Assembly: GCA_944800085.1 (NCBI GenBank)
Contig: CALYLO010000001.1
Location: forward strand, 144,001-208,000
Length of the DNA stretch: 64,000 nt
Direction of reading: 5' to 3'
Source of the DNA: Paenibacillus melissococcoides
GTDB taxonomy: Bacteria; Bacillota; Bacilli; Paenibacillales; Paenibacillaceae
The position numbers and the translations under genes are program-made. Each line of letters opens with the position of its first letter. The stretch's first letter is position 1. Below the pieces are notes generated by a model. The model saw nothing but the letters and a program-made list of their open reading frames with translations, was not told the origin of the DNA and searched no databases. Shown piece by piece: positions 36,892 through 45,547 of this stretch.

Positions 36892-38434
36892 TCCGGCCCC
36901 GGAGGCTGTAAGGCCGCTGCTGAAGCCGGTCTATGACGGGCCTCGGATCGTACTCGGAACATTCGATGCCGAAGCGTATTGGCGTCCCGATCATCTGGCG
37001 AAGCTGCCTGCGATTCAAGCGGCTCAGGGGCGAACGGTCGCCGGATGTATGGACGAGCTGCTGTTCCCGTTCTGCGGCGAGGACGGCGTGCTGATCACCC
37101 GGCAGCCCATGAATGCGGTCCATGCGGCTTATTTGCGGGACATTGGCTTCCGCTTCCGGGCGGTATCGGCAGGCGGGGGCGGGGCTAGCGGAACCGGAAC
37201 TCGCGGAACTCGCGAACCGGGCAGAACTAGCGAAAGTGGCAGAACGTGCGAACAAGGCGGAACTGGTCAGCATGGCGGAACGAGCGAACGCGGCGGCACT
37301 GACGGAACAGGGGGAGACGATGTCTTCCGGGCCATCGCAAGCCAGCCGGATCAGGCGCAGTGGCGCCGCCGCCTGCAGGAATTGCCCTGGGCTGTCTATG
37401 CGGTCATCCCGTCCGCCGCCGAGCTGGCCCGGCGTTATGGTGTCGCGGCTCGGCTTCCCGCCGCAGACATCGCGGCCCGGGTCAATTCCAAGGCATATTC
37501 GCATCGGCTCGCGGCCCGCTTGGGCTGGAATCCGCCGGGGCATCTGGCGGAGGATGCCGACGAGGCGATGCGCATCGGGACGGAGCTGCTGCGGCAGGCC
37601 GGGAAGCTCGTGCTGAAGGATCCGTACGGCGTATCGGGCAGCGGCAATCTTGCCGTCGATTCCGCGCCGCTGCTGGAACGGCTGATCGGCTATATCCGGG
37701 ACCGGCAGCGGGCGGGCAAGCGGGTGCAGCTTCTGTTGGAGCCGTGGCTGAAGAAAGAGCTTGATTTCTCCTGCCATCTGCAGATTAAGCCGGACGGGGC
37801 CGTCTCGCTCCTTGGCGTGCAGCAGATGGCGAACCGCGGGCATAATTACGGCGGATCGCACGCGGCCGAACCCGAATTGGCCGAGCGGCTGAACGCTTCC
37901 GGGTACTTCGCGGCAATGGAGCAATTGGCGGCATGCCTGTATGAGGAGGGCTACTTCGGCCCGGCATGCGTTGATTCGATGCTGCTCGCCGACGGCCGCG
38001 TTCATCCCGTCGTCGAGATCAACGCGCGGCATTCAATGGGGCTGCTCAATTACAGCCTCGACACGCATTGGGAACGATGCGGACAGCGAAGCTTCCTGTC
38101 CTGCCTCCAGCTTGGGCTGCCGGACGCGTGGAAGGCCTCGGCCGGGACGATCAGAGAAATGGAGCGGGCTGAACGGGAGGCGGACGCTTGGAACGAGCAG
38201 GCGGAACGGTTCGCCGAACTGCTGGCCCGGCTTGATCGAACCGGCCTGCTGTTCACGCCGGAACGGCGGGAAGGCGTCGTACCGCTGTCCGCCAATACGC
38301 TGTTCGCGCCGGGCAGCGGACGGGCGTCCGGACGCTGGTATGTGTCGCTGGCCGCCGGCAGCCGGCAAGAGAGTGAGCGAATAAGCCGGCGGCTCCGCGA
38401 GGCGCTGGCGGCGTACGGCTTCCGCATCTATTGA
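36884..38434 (+). CDS. ATP-grasp ligase with a Gly/Thr-rich insertion
   Basis: A 516-residue protein. N-terminal 95 residues look like a pre-ATP-grasp domain. An insertion of about 45 residues follows (about 99-143, Gly, Thr, Arg and Glu rich), produced by loosely repeated GGAAC/GCGAA units. The ATP-grasp core comes next: KLVLKDPYGVSGSGN near 245 for nucleotide binding, LLEPWLKKELDFS near 288, and the metal-binding VVEINARHSMG near 380. ATP-grasp enzymes activate a carboxylate as acyl phosphate and join it to an amine or thiol. The overlap with the carrier-protein gene suggests loading of an amino acid onto it, as BtrJ does for BtrI. Confidence 0.8.
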   Translation: MRNPAPEAVRPLLKPVYDGPRIVLGTFDAEAYWRPDHLAKLPAIQAAQGRTVAGCMDELLFPFCGEDGVLITRQPMNAVHAAYLRDIGFRFRAVSAGGGGASGTGTRGTREPGRTSESGRTCEQGGTGQHGGTSERGGTDGTGGDDVFRAIASQPDQAQWRRRLQELPWAVYAVIPSAAELARRYGVAARLPAADIAARVNSKAYSHRLAARLGWNPPGHLAEDADEAMRIGTELLRQAGKLVLKDPYGVSGSGNLAVDSAPLLERLIGYIRDRQRAGKRVQLLLEPWLKKELDFSCHLQIKPDGAVSLLGVQQMANRGHNYGGSHAAEPELAERLNASGYFAAMEQLAACLYEEGYFGPACVDSMLLADGRVHPVVEINARHSMGLLNYSLDTHWERCGQRSFLSCLQLGLPDAWKASAGTIREMERAEREADAWNEQAERFAELLARLDRTGLLFTPERREGVVPLSANTLFAPGSGRASGRWYVSLAAGSRQESERISRRLREALAAYGFRIY

Positions 38435-38516
38435 GAACGGAACGAATGAGAACGGACGAAGGTGAATGAACCGCCATGTGCGGCCAAGTATGAATGGAAA
38501 AAAGAAGGTGTCATCT

Positions 38517-39611
38517 ATGCAATCCGCTTCACCTGTTACTATCCTGACCTCAAGCAATTCGCTTGGCGCGTACGTGCCTGGCATCCGCCTGCTGGAGCGG
38601 CTGCGGAAGCGCGGCGTTCCGGCGGAATTCGAGGTGCTGGAACGCCTGTTCACGGAAGAGACGCGGCAGCAGCTTGTCCGGGCGAAGCAGGCGTTCCATG
38701 CCAGCTTCGCCACGGCCCTGATGGGCACGCGCTTGGTTCGCGGCATCGGCCCGTCGCTTGCGGACGGGGCGGTGGATGCCCTGCTCGATCGCTGGGAAGC
38801 CGAAGGACGCCGCATCTTTCTGTCGGTGACGGGCTTCTGGGCTCCTATTCTGGAGCAATACGAACGGCGCATTCACCCCGAGACGATCCGGGCGGAATTT
38901 CTCCGGCTCGACGCGATCGACACGCCATCCTACCGCGTCTATCGCGAGACCTATCCCCGCTTCCGCCATCACTGGCTGTTCCGGCTGGAGGGAGAGCAGC
39001 CGCAGCTGCATTACCGGCTCGCGATGTCCGATGAGCCGATCCTGCCCAATGCCGAGCGGGACGAGCGGATCGCGGTCCATGGCGGCGGATGGGGCATCGG
39101 CACCTACCGCGGCGTGATCCCCGCGCTTCAGGAGCGGTACGGGCTCGATCTCGTCGCTTATGATCCCGACGAGCTGAGGGCGGCGCGGCCTGGCGATCGC
39201 GTCTATCTCACCGACCCGGCGTGGCACCCGTGGTCGGAGGAGCCGGCGCGGCGCGAGCAGCCGCCTTATCCGCCGATGGCGGAATGGAAGGCGGGGGAAG
39301 CGCCGATCTATGAGCGGGGCCAGGACGGCCCGCGCTTATATGGCGCCATCCGCCGCAGCTTGGCCATCGTCAGCAAGCCCGGCGGCGGCACGCTCGTCGA
39401 TTCGCTGTCCGCGGCGACGCCGCTCGTCTATCTGGAGCCGTTCGGCGATCATGAGCGGGCCAACGCGCTGCTGTGGGAACGGCTCGGCTTCGGCATATCC
39501 TACAACCGCTGGGCGGCGTCCGGATTTGCGCGCAGCGCGCTGGAGCCGCTTCATCACAATCTGCTAAGACATGCGCTATCACTATCTGATTACGGAGGGA
39601 TGTACCCATGA
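38517..39611 (+). CDS. Glycosyltransferase-like protein (GT-B/UGT type)
   Basis: About 364 residues from ATG 38517, which has AAGGTG correctly spaced; ATG 38466 is an alternative. The C-terminal segment SKPGGGTLVDSLSAATPLVYL followed by GDHERANA resembles the nucleotide-sugar binding region of UDP-glycosyltransferase family proteins, and the N-terminus (ILTSSNSLGAYVPGIRL) fits a GT-B fold. It overlaps the radical SAM gene by 4 bases (ATGA). Transfer of a sugar to the cluster product is an inference; the acceptor is unknown. Confidence 0.6.
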   Translation: MQSASPVTILTSSNSLGAYVPGIRLLERLRKRGVPAEFEVLERLFTEETRQQLVRAKQAFHASFATALMGTRLVRGIGPSLADGAVDALLDRWEAEGRRIFLSVTGFWAPILEQYERRIHPETIRAEFLRLDAIDTPSYRVYRETYPRFRHHWLFRLEGEQPQLHYRLAMSDEPILPNAERDERIAVHGGGWGIGTYRGVIPALQERYGLDLVAYDPDELRAARPGDRVYLTDPAWHPWSEEPARREQPPYPPMAEWKAGEAPIYERGQDGPRLYGAIRRSLAIVSKPGGGTLVDSLSAATPLVYLEPFGDHERANALLWERLGFGISYNRWAASGFARSALEPLHHNLLRHALSLSDYGGMYP

Positions 39612-40792
39612 CCCAACCGAAGACAAGCGCCACCTTGACCCCGGCGGAATTCCGCTCGATGAAGCAGACGCTGAACAACCGGAGCGCGGCCAGCCGCGGA
39701 CGGAAGCTGGATCGCTCCTTCGCCTTCGATCTGCCGGGCGATATCGGCATCAAGCTGAACAACGGCTGCAATCTGCGCTGCAAACATTGCTTTGAATGGA
39801 ATCCCGACGGCTACCATCATGAGTTCGAGCGCCAGGAGGCCCGGAGGGAGATCGATTTTGCCCTGATCGAGCGCATCTTCGAGGAGACGCGGCCCTTCCG
39901 GTCCCGCATGTACTTATGGGGTGGCGAGCCCTTGATATATTCCAAGTTCGACGAGCTGTGCGAGCTGCTGGCCTCCGATCCGCGCATCTCGACCATCTGC
40001 ACGAATGCGGTGCTTGTCGAGCCCAAGCTGGAGTCGCTGCTGAAGCTGCCGGAAGGGGTGACGCTTCTCGCCAGCCTGGAAGGCTTCGAGGCGGAGAACG
40101 ATGCGATACGCGGACGCGGCACCTTCCGCAAGGTCATGTCCGCGATCGAGCTCCTGCTGGAGCGGAAGCGCGCAGGCGAATTCCGCGGGGATGTGTCGGT
40201 CAGCCTGACCATCAACGACGCCATGGTCACGCGGCTGTACGATTTCATGGAATTTTTCGAGGAGGTCGGCGTCAATTCCGTCTACTTCGTCTTCCCTTGG
40301 TATATTCCGGAGGAAGTCGCCGAGCGGATGGATACGTACTTCGCCGAGCATTTCGGCTGGCTTGAGGCGGCCCGGCGGGACGCGGAGGCGGGCAAAAAGA
40401 GCTGGCACTCCTTCACCTACCATCTGTCGCCGGACAATATCGAGCCGCTGCTCGCGGAGATGGAGAAGCTGCGTTCGCGCGTATGGAAGAACCGCATTCG
40501 CTTCCAGCCAGCGCTGGAGCCGGACGAGGTGCGCAGCTTCGTGCTGGGCACGGACCGGCCGGGCATGGGGCGGACCGAGTGCCTGGCCTTGTCGACCCGC
40601 ATGGATGTGCTGCCGAACGGGAAGATGAACCCATGCAAGTTTTTCCCCGAATTCACGGCAGCCGATCTGCGGGACGGCAGCCTGAAGGACGTCTTTCACG
40701 GCGACGGCTACCAGAAACACCGCGAGGCGCTCGCTTGCGGCTTGACGCCGGTCTGCTCGAAATGCGTGCTGCTGTACAACAACGGCGCCTAA
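39608..40792 (+). CDS. Radical SAM enzyme with SPASM-like C-terminus
   Basis: A 394-residue protein. The [4Fe-4S]/SAM site is CNLRCKHC (CxxxCxxC, about residues 56-63), with WGGEPL as the SAM-binding GGE motif near 103. The C-terminal third has further cysteines (Cys in RTECLAL, NPCKFFPE, ACGLTPVCSKC) placed as in SPASM/twitch domains that hold extra clusters. GGAGGG precedes ATG 39608. Such enzymes modify RiPP precursors or oxidise aminocyclitols (BtrN). With a carrier protein and an ATP-grasp beside it and no precursor peptide seen, an aminoglycoside-like or acyl-amino-acid pathway is favoured over RiPP. Confidence 0.85.
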   Translation: MTQPKTSATLTPAEFRSMKQTLNNRSAASRGRKLDRSFAFDLPGDIGIKLNNGCNLRCKHCFEWNPDGYHHEFERQEARREIDFALIERIFEETRPFRSRMYLWGGEPLIYSKFDELCELLASDPRISTICTNAVLVEPKLESLLKLPEGVTLLASLEGFEAENDAIRGRGTFRKVMSAIELLLERKRAGEFRGDVSVSLTINDAMVTRLYDFMEFFEEVGVNSVYFVFPWYIPEEVAERMDTYFAEHFGWLEAARRDAEAGKKSWHSFTYHLSPDNIEPLLAEMEKLRSRVWKNRIRFQPALEPDEVRSFVLGTDRPGMGRTECLALSTRMDVLPNGKMNPCKFFPEFTAADLRDGSLKDVFHGDGYQKHREALACGLTPVCSKCVLLYNNGA

Positions 40793-40848
40793 TCCCCGGC
40801 CCCGGGCCGGGAACAGGAGCGGGGCGGACAAGGAAGGAGAGAGCTGCC

Positions 40849-41541
40849 ATGAGCGCCATCACGGTGCGGGGATTGAGCAAGACCTTCGCTTATTACCGCA
40901 AGCAGAGCGGCCTCCGGCATTCGCTGCGCCATCTGTTCCGCCGCGAGGAGCTGTACCGCCATGCCGTCGACGGCATCAGGATGAAGATGGAGATTATCGC
41001 CGCGCTCATTCACCGGCCGCAGCTCTTGTTCCTCGATGAACCGACGCTGGGCCTGGACTTCGCCGCCCAGCAGAATGTGCGGCAATTCCTGCGGGCTTAT
41101 CAGGAAGAGAAGCGGGCGACGATTCTGCTGACGAGCCACTACATGCGCGATATCGAGCAGGTATGCGGCCGGGCGCTCGTCATTCACGGCGGGAAAATCG
41201 CCTATGACGGGGAGTTGGCGCGAATAAGCGCGTCCTTCGGCCGCCGCAAGCGGATGAAGGTGCGGTTCGCTGCCGACATTCCCCCGGCCGAGCTGCGAGC
41301 GCTTGTGCAGATGCTGGCGGAGGTCCGCGCCCATCACGGCGTGACGGCCGAGCTTGAGGTGGCGGCGGATGAAGTGAAGCCGCTGGCGCGTCTGCTGCTT
41401 GACCATGATCTGGTCGAGGACTGGACGGTGGAGGAGATCCCGGTCGAGGAAGCGATCGAGAGGCTGTACGCAGCCAAGTCGGAAGGTGAAGGAGTGCGAG
41501 CGGATGGATACGAGGCGCCCCGGCACGCGACGGAAGGATAG
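40849..41541 (+). pseudogene. ABC-2 exporter ATPase lacking Walker A (internal deletion)
   Basis: A 230-codon open frame from ATG 40849 (AAGGAG upstream). It begins as a normal ATPase (ITVRGLSKTFAYYRKQSG ... HAVDGI) and jumps near 40980 directly to RMKMEIIAALIHRP, LLFLDEPTLGLD (Walker B) and TSHYMRDIEQVC (switch). Walker A, Q-loop and most of the LSGGQ region are missing, about 95 residues compared with the usual 320. It keeps frame, so a shortened protein may be made, but it cannot bind ATP normally. Its family partners are the two permeases downstream. Confidence 0.8.
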
Positions 41542-42589
41542 CGGCGAACCGCGATTGCGGGATGGCAGCGGCCCTGATGACCACCCGAGCGACCGACCGG
41601 ATGATCAGCCGGATGATCAGGCGGATGACCAACCGGATAACCAACCGGTAGAGAAGCCGCGCAACCGGCCGCACGGCAGGGCCGGATTCGATAACGGCGG
41701 CCTGCCTGCGGACGGAACCGGGACGGCGGACGGCAAGGCGCCCGCAGCCGGGCCGGGCAGCTCCAGGGGCGGCCGCTTCCGGATCGCTGCCGGCAAGTAT
41801 GGCGCCGCGTTCAAGATCGGGCTGCAGGCCTCAATGGAATACAGGCTTCAATTCCTGATCGGGCTTGTCAGCCTGGTCTTCCCTATCGGCATCCAGTCGC
41901 TGATCTGGACGGCCGTGTACCGCTCGTCCGCCGACGGGGTGTTGTACGGGTACGATTACAGCCAGATGATTCTGTACACGATGCTGTCGGGCATCGTAAC
42001 GAAGCTCGTCATGACCCAACTGAAGCACACGAGCGCGGAAGACATTAAGAGCGGCGGACTGAACGCGTATCTGGTCCGTCCGATCAGCTATTTCGGCTAT
42101 CGGCTCTCCGCCTATGCCGGGAGCCGGGTCATCCCGGACACCGTGCTGCTCGGCCTCGTGGCCGCCGTGCTGCTCGCCGCCGTCCGCTACGGCCATGCGC
42201 CGCTGCCGCCTGTCCGCCTCGCCCTGTTCGCGGCAGCCCTCCTGCTGGCCGCGGCCGTGCAATTCCTGCTATCCTACGCGATCTGCGCGCTAGCCTTCCG
42301 GCTGGCGGAGATTTCGTACTTTTTCGTTATCACCGGACTTATCGTGCAGATCGTTAGCGGCGGCATCGTGCCGCTCGAGGTGTTCGGCGAGACGGTGAAC
42401 GGATGGTTCAGCCTGCTGCCGTTCAAATATACGATTTATTTCCCGGTCAATGTGCTGACCGGCCGGATTCCCGCAAGCGAAGCGCTCGGCGGCATTGCCA
42501 TCCAATGCGTCTGGATCATGCTGCTGGCCGGGACTGCTCACATCGCATGGCGGCTTGGCCTGAAGCGGTATGTCGGGTTGGGAGGATGA
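41504..42589 (+). CDS. ABC-2 type permease 1 (PF06182-like) with acidic repeat N-terminus
   Basis: A 361-residue protein from ATG 41504, overlapping the ATPase gene by 38 bases. The first 100 residues are hydrophilic and contain four 12-base tandem repeats (about 41597-41645) encoding Asp/Gln/Pro units; this extension is not usual for the family. From about residue 105 the sequence is a normal permease with about six membrane segments (FLIGLVSLVFPIGIQSLIW onward). It would form a heterodimeric exporter with the next gene. Intact, but its partners are damaged. Confidence 0.75.
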   Translation: MDTRRPGTRRKDSGEPRLRDGSGPDDHPSDRPDDQPDDQADDQPDNQPVEKPRNRPHGRAGFDNGGLPADGTGTADGKAPAAGPGSSRGGRFRIAAGKYGAAFKIGLQASMEYRLQFLIGLVSLVFPIGIQSLIWTAVYRSSADGVLYGYDYSQMILYTMLSGIVTKLVMTQLKHTSAEDIKSGGLNAYLVRPISYFGYRLSAYAGSRVIPDTVLLGLVAAVLLAAVRYGHAPLPPVRLALFAAALLLAAAVQFLLSYAICALAFRLAEISYFFVITGLIVQIVSGGIVPLEVFGETVNGWFSLLPFKYTIYFPVNVLTGRIPASEALGGIAIQCVWIMLLAGTAHIAWRLGLKRYVGLGG

Positions 42590-42596
42590 GGCGGCG

Positions 42597-43065
42597 ATGG
42601 GTGGAGAGAGACGGGCGCGCTTCCGGGACGCATGGCGCACGGGAGTGGAGTATTTGCGGCTGTATGGCGTTTTTATCCGCAACTGCCTGGCAGCCAGCAT
42701 GGAGTACCGCTTTAATTTCTGGATGGGCATTGCGGTCGAAATCGCTTTTTTATGCGCGAAGGCGCTGTACATTTTGATTGTGTATCAGACGAATCTGCAT
42801 ATTGGCTAGCTGACGCCGGATCATATCCTGCTGTTCATTGGCACCTACACGTATGCCGCTCGATATTTTCCCGCCGTGGCTGAAGCGCATTGGCGTCTAC
42901 GTAATCCCGGTATTCCTCATCAGCAATTATGCGCCCAAGTTCGTCATGAACGAGCTGAGCGCCGGGGATGTCGCCTGGGCGGCTGCGGCGCCGCTTCTCC
43001 TTCTGCTGCTGGCCAGATGGTGCTGGAAGCGGGCGGTAAGGGGGTACAGCAGCGCGGGGAGCTAA
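42597..43065 (+). pseudogene. ABC-2 type permease 2, in-frame stop plus large deletion
   Basis: The N-terminal part (from ATG 42597) reads RLYGVFIRNCLAASMEYRFNFWMG ... LHIG and hits TAG 42807-42809. The same frame continues TPDHILLFIGTYT as in intact family members, where GW is expected, so TGG to TAG is likely. Soon after (about 42850) the sequence jumps to the C-terminal part, IGVYVIPVFLISNYAPKFVMN to 43065. About 140 residues of membrane domain are missing. Confidence 0.75.
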
Positions 43066-43130
43066 TGAGAGTCCGGCGCTGCGGCATGATTCATCATGAC
43101 AAGATGATGAAGGAAGGGAGTGTTGCTGTA

Positions 43131-44119
43131 TTGGATGTACGAGAGAGACAGCGGTTCGAGACCGGCTTCTTCGATTGCCGGGCCATTCAGTTATCCCTGG
43201 CGCTGCAGGAGTGGGGAATGCCGGTCGAGGCGCTCTATTATAACGCGTGGGAGAGCACGAAGGAGATTTACGAGCATTTGTATGTGAAAAAGTCGAAGCC
43301 ATGGTTGTACCATTCCCCTTGTCTGGAGCCATCCGAGCTGGAGCTGATCGGCATTCCTTACGAACAGGTGCCTTACGCGGATGAAGAGGAGATTGCCCCG
43401 CTGCTTCAGCGCCTCGATTACGGGGCTTGCGCGGCCTTCCTCTGGATTTCCTGCGGAGAAGCGCTTTATGCGAATCCGGGAACGTTCGGCGACCCGGAAG
43501 CGGCGCATTCGATATGGGTATGCGGGTGGTCGCCGGCTCCTGGCGGTTCGGGCCGCTATGCGATTCGCGATACGTATCCCGATTACGAAGGGGATATATC
43601 GGAAGAGGACCTTCGGCGGATGTGGAAGGTTCCGGCGTACAGGGCCGTTTTTCTGCTCCGCAAGCCGAAAGCGAAGGCGAGACCGGACTGGTGCAGGATT
43701 CGGGAGAGGTATGCGGATCGCATGGCGGGGCAGCAGGGGGATTATACCTACTATGAGATCGTCCGCGCCAATGCGGCGGCGGCGGCACGGGTCCGTTCGG
43801 GAGTCTGGCCGGGCTGTATGACTGCCATGCGCATGCCTTCAAATTCATTGCGGGCTCCCGCTATGCCTTCTCCTGCTTCGTGGAAGCGGCGGAGGGGGAC
43901 CGGAGCCTGGTGCAACTGCTGCGCGGCATTGCGCGCAAGGCGGATATGCTGAAAAACTTCTTCCTCATGGCCATCCACGGCGGAAGCGCTAATGCGGCAA
44001 TCATCGCGCAGTTATGCAGTGAGATTCAGGAGCTGGAGGAACTGGCGTGGCGCCATATCGCATCGCCAAGCCGCGTGGCGCACAATATCGCGCCGCAAGT
44101 AACGAATTCCCTAGCGTGA
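43131..44119 (+). pseudogene. BtrH-like (butirosin biosynthesis H N-terminal-like) protein, frameshifted
   Basis: The first frame (TTG 43131 or ATG 43107, after GGAAGGGAG) gives about 220 residues: FETGFFDCRAIQLSLALQEWG with a Cys near the start, through YRAVFLLRKPKAKARPDW. At a GCG-repeat tract near 43785 the correct reading moves to another frame, which continues FGSLAGLYDCHAHAFKFIAGS and ends at 44119. A one-base slip in the GCGGCGGCGGC run explains this. BtrH moves an acyl group from a carrier protein to an aminoglycoside; resemblance here is weak and based on the N-terminal pattern and neighbours. Confidence 0.55.
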
Positions 44120-44137
44120 CCGCGGGGAGGAGGCCAG

Positions 44138-44187
44138 GCCCGGAAGTGGAGTTATCCTGAACAGGATGGCTTGCTTTCGGGCTTTTT
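44138..44187 (+). terminator. Terminator of the biosynthetic operon
   Basis: GCCCGGAAG (44138-44146) pairs with CTTTCGGGC (44174-44182) followed by TTTTT. An inner TATCCTG/CAGGATG stem fills the loop. Confidence 0.75.
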
Positions 44188-44191
44188 GTGC

Positions 44192-44482
44192 ATGAATGTG
44201 CTAACGGTAGACAAGGTGAGGTTGACTCAGCAGGGAGACTGCGAAGCATTCATTCGGCTCGTAACGGGAATGGAGCGTACCCTGTATCGCTTGGCGCGCT
44301 CCGTATTGAGGCGGGATGAGGATTGCGCGGATGTCATTCAAGAAGCGATCTACAAGGCATATCGCGCGATTCATACGTTGAGAGAACCTGCATACTTCCA
44401 AACCTGGTTGTGTCTAAGAGCGCACGGCATCCGCCAAGGGGAAAAAGAACTGCATTCTCCAAGCCGCCGTCTTTCCGGTTGA
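44192..44482 (+). pseudogene. ECF sigma factor remnant (region 2 only)
   Basis: From ATG 44192 the frame reads GDCEAFIRLVTGMERTLYRLARSVLRRDEDCADVIQEAIYKAYRAIHTLREPAYFQTW, a normal sigma-70 region 2 of the ECF type. It then loses homology. Neither the rest of region 2/4 nor a helix-turn-helix follows; ARHPPRGKRTAFSKPP in a different frame may be the shifted continuation. The gene is truncated or frameshifted and then deleted. Confidence 0.65.
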
Positions 44483-44666
44483 TTTTGCCGCTTATCGGTT
44501 CAGGGTACAAGCCGCCAGTCACGAGCAGGATTTTACAGAAGATTGCATTTTATAACACGCCATGTAATAGGAATATGTGAAAATCAGGGCATATCACTAG
44601 AAAATAAAATGTGGGGGCAAGAAAATACAGCCGTAGGCTCCGAAGAGGAGGTAAAGAAAGAAATTC

Positions 44667-44873
44667 GCCAAGCCCGAGTATTCGCAGGCAGAAGCCATCA
44701 AAACGATGAAACCGCTCATGAAGAACATCTTCGGCATCGATCTGACGGGCTATCAAGTGAAGGTTGACATGAATCGGTATATATTCTCGAAAAAGGGCGG
44801 CTTGACCGTTACGGCGATAGTCAATGAAAAAGGAAAGATTTACGGGGTGGACCAAGCCGGTCCAAGGAAGTAA
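44667..44873 (+). pseudogene. C-terminal fragment of a hypothetical (possibly secreted/lipo-) protein
   Basis: An open frame without start codon encodes AKPEYSQAEAIKTMKPL through FGIDLTGYQVKVDMN and GGLTVTAIVNEKGKIYGV, ending at TAA 44873. The regular hydrophobic pattern and good codon use suggest a real coding remnant, probably the partner protein of the broken sigma factor just upstream. I cannot name the family. Confidence 0.4.
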
Positions 44874-44991
44874 AGACAGGGGCGGCATGAAAAGAGCATC
44901 GAGGCAACCCGATAGATATCCATCAGAGAGCGCAAGCCGCCCTCCGATTTTTTTGCGTTACGGCTCCGGAAAGCGGCCGGGGCGGAGAAAA

Positions 44992-45378
44992 TTAACGCTT
45001 TTTATTTTCTTTTGCAGCTTGGGCATCTATCGTTTCAAGAAAGTCTTTTGCGGTCCGAACGACATATTTGACCTCGTCAATCGATCTTTCCATCAGCGCA
45101 ATTTTATGGAGATCAAGAAGCATTTGCTTCTCTTGGATGCCATCCTTGCCATGGAGCTTCTGAAAATTAAACAATTCAGCCGGTCCAATATCGAGTGCAT
45201 GCATAAGCGATTCCAATGTTTTCAAGGTTACGTTGACTTTTCCGGATTCGATATCCGAAATGCGTGACTTGCTCATTCCTTCTTTGCCGGTTCTTTCCGC
45301 AACCTGCTCCTGACTTAGTCCCTTTGCGGATCGAATCATTCTTAGCTGTTCGCCAACAAGTTTTAGTAAATCTGACAT
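44992..45378 (-). CDS. XRE-family transcriptional regulator
   Basis: A 128-residue protein from ATG 45378, with GAGGTGA correctly placed; the longer GTG start at 45387 would overlap that site. An N-terminal HTH_3 domain (GEQLRMIRSAKGLSQEQVAERTG, then MSKSRISDIESGKVNVTLKTLESLMHALDI) is followed by a helical C-terminus (about 75-128) that probably dimerises. It is divergent from the 102-residue gene at 45548; the intergenic palindrome at 45432-45460 is a good candidate operator for both. Confidence 0.85.
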   Translation of the reverse strand: MSDLLKLVGEQLRMIRSAKGLSQEQVAERTGKEGMSKSRISDIESGKVNVTLKTLESLMHALDIGPAELFNFQKLHGKDGIQEKQMLLDLHKIALMERSIDEVKYVVRTAKDFLETIDAQAAKENKKR

Positions 45379-45431
45379 GATAGTCACCTCAGTTAGAGGT
45401 TAGTAAAACATAGAAGAAAAAGAGATATCAC

Positions 45432-45467
45432 TATAACATAACAAAGTTAAAAATGTTATACTATAAT
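45432..45467 (+). promoter_or_regulatory. Palindromic operator overlapping a promoter
   Basis: TATAACAT (45432-45439) and ATGTTATA (45453-45460) form a perfect 8-base inverted repeat with an inner AAC/GTT pair. TATAAT (45462-45467) directly follows and would be the -10 of the gene at 45548. Position between divergent genes suggests binding by the XRE regulator. Confidence 0.55.
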
Positions 45468-45547
45468 AGAACGTTCGTAGAGATTCCAAATCAAAAAGAG
45501 GAATGAGGCAAAGCTGATAGTTCAGAAATCGATGTGGAGGATGTAAT

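Noticed and set aside
39608..40792. RiPP cluster centred on the radical SAM/SPASM enzyme
   Set aside because: No short precursor-like ORF with a ribosome site was found between 36,400 and 44,200, and the carrier protein and ATP-grasp point to another chemistry.
41590..41650. CRISPR-like short repeats
   Set aside because: Units are 12 bases, in frame, without spacers and inside a coding region. No CRISPR array was seen in the window.
1529..42809. TAG recoding (pyrrolysine or read-through) suggested by in-frame TAG in drmE and permease 2
   Set aside because: Other genes in the window end normally at TAG, no amber-suppressor tRNA is seen, and both genes carry further damage, so plain mutation is simpler.
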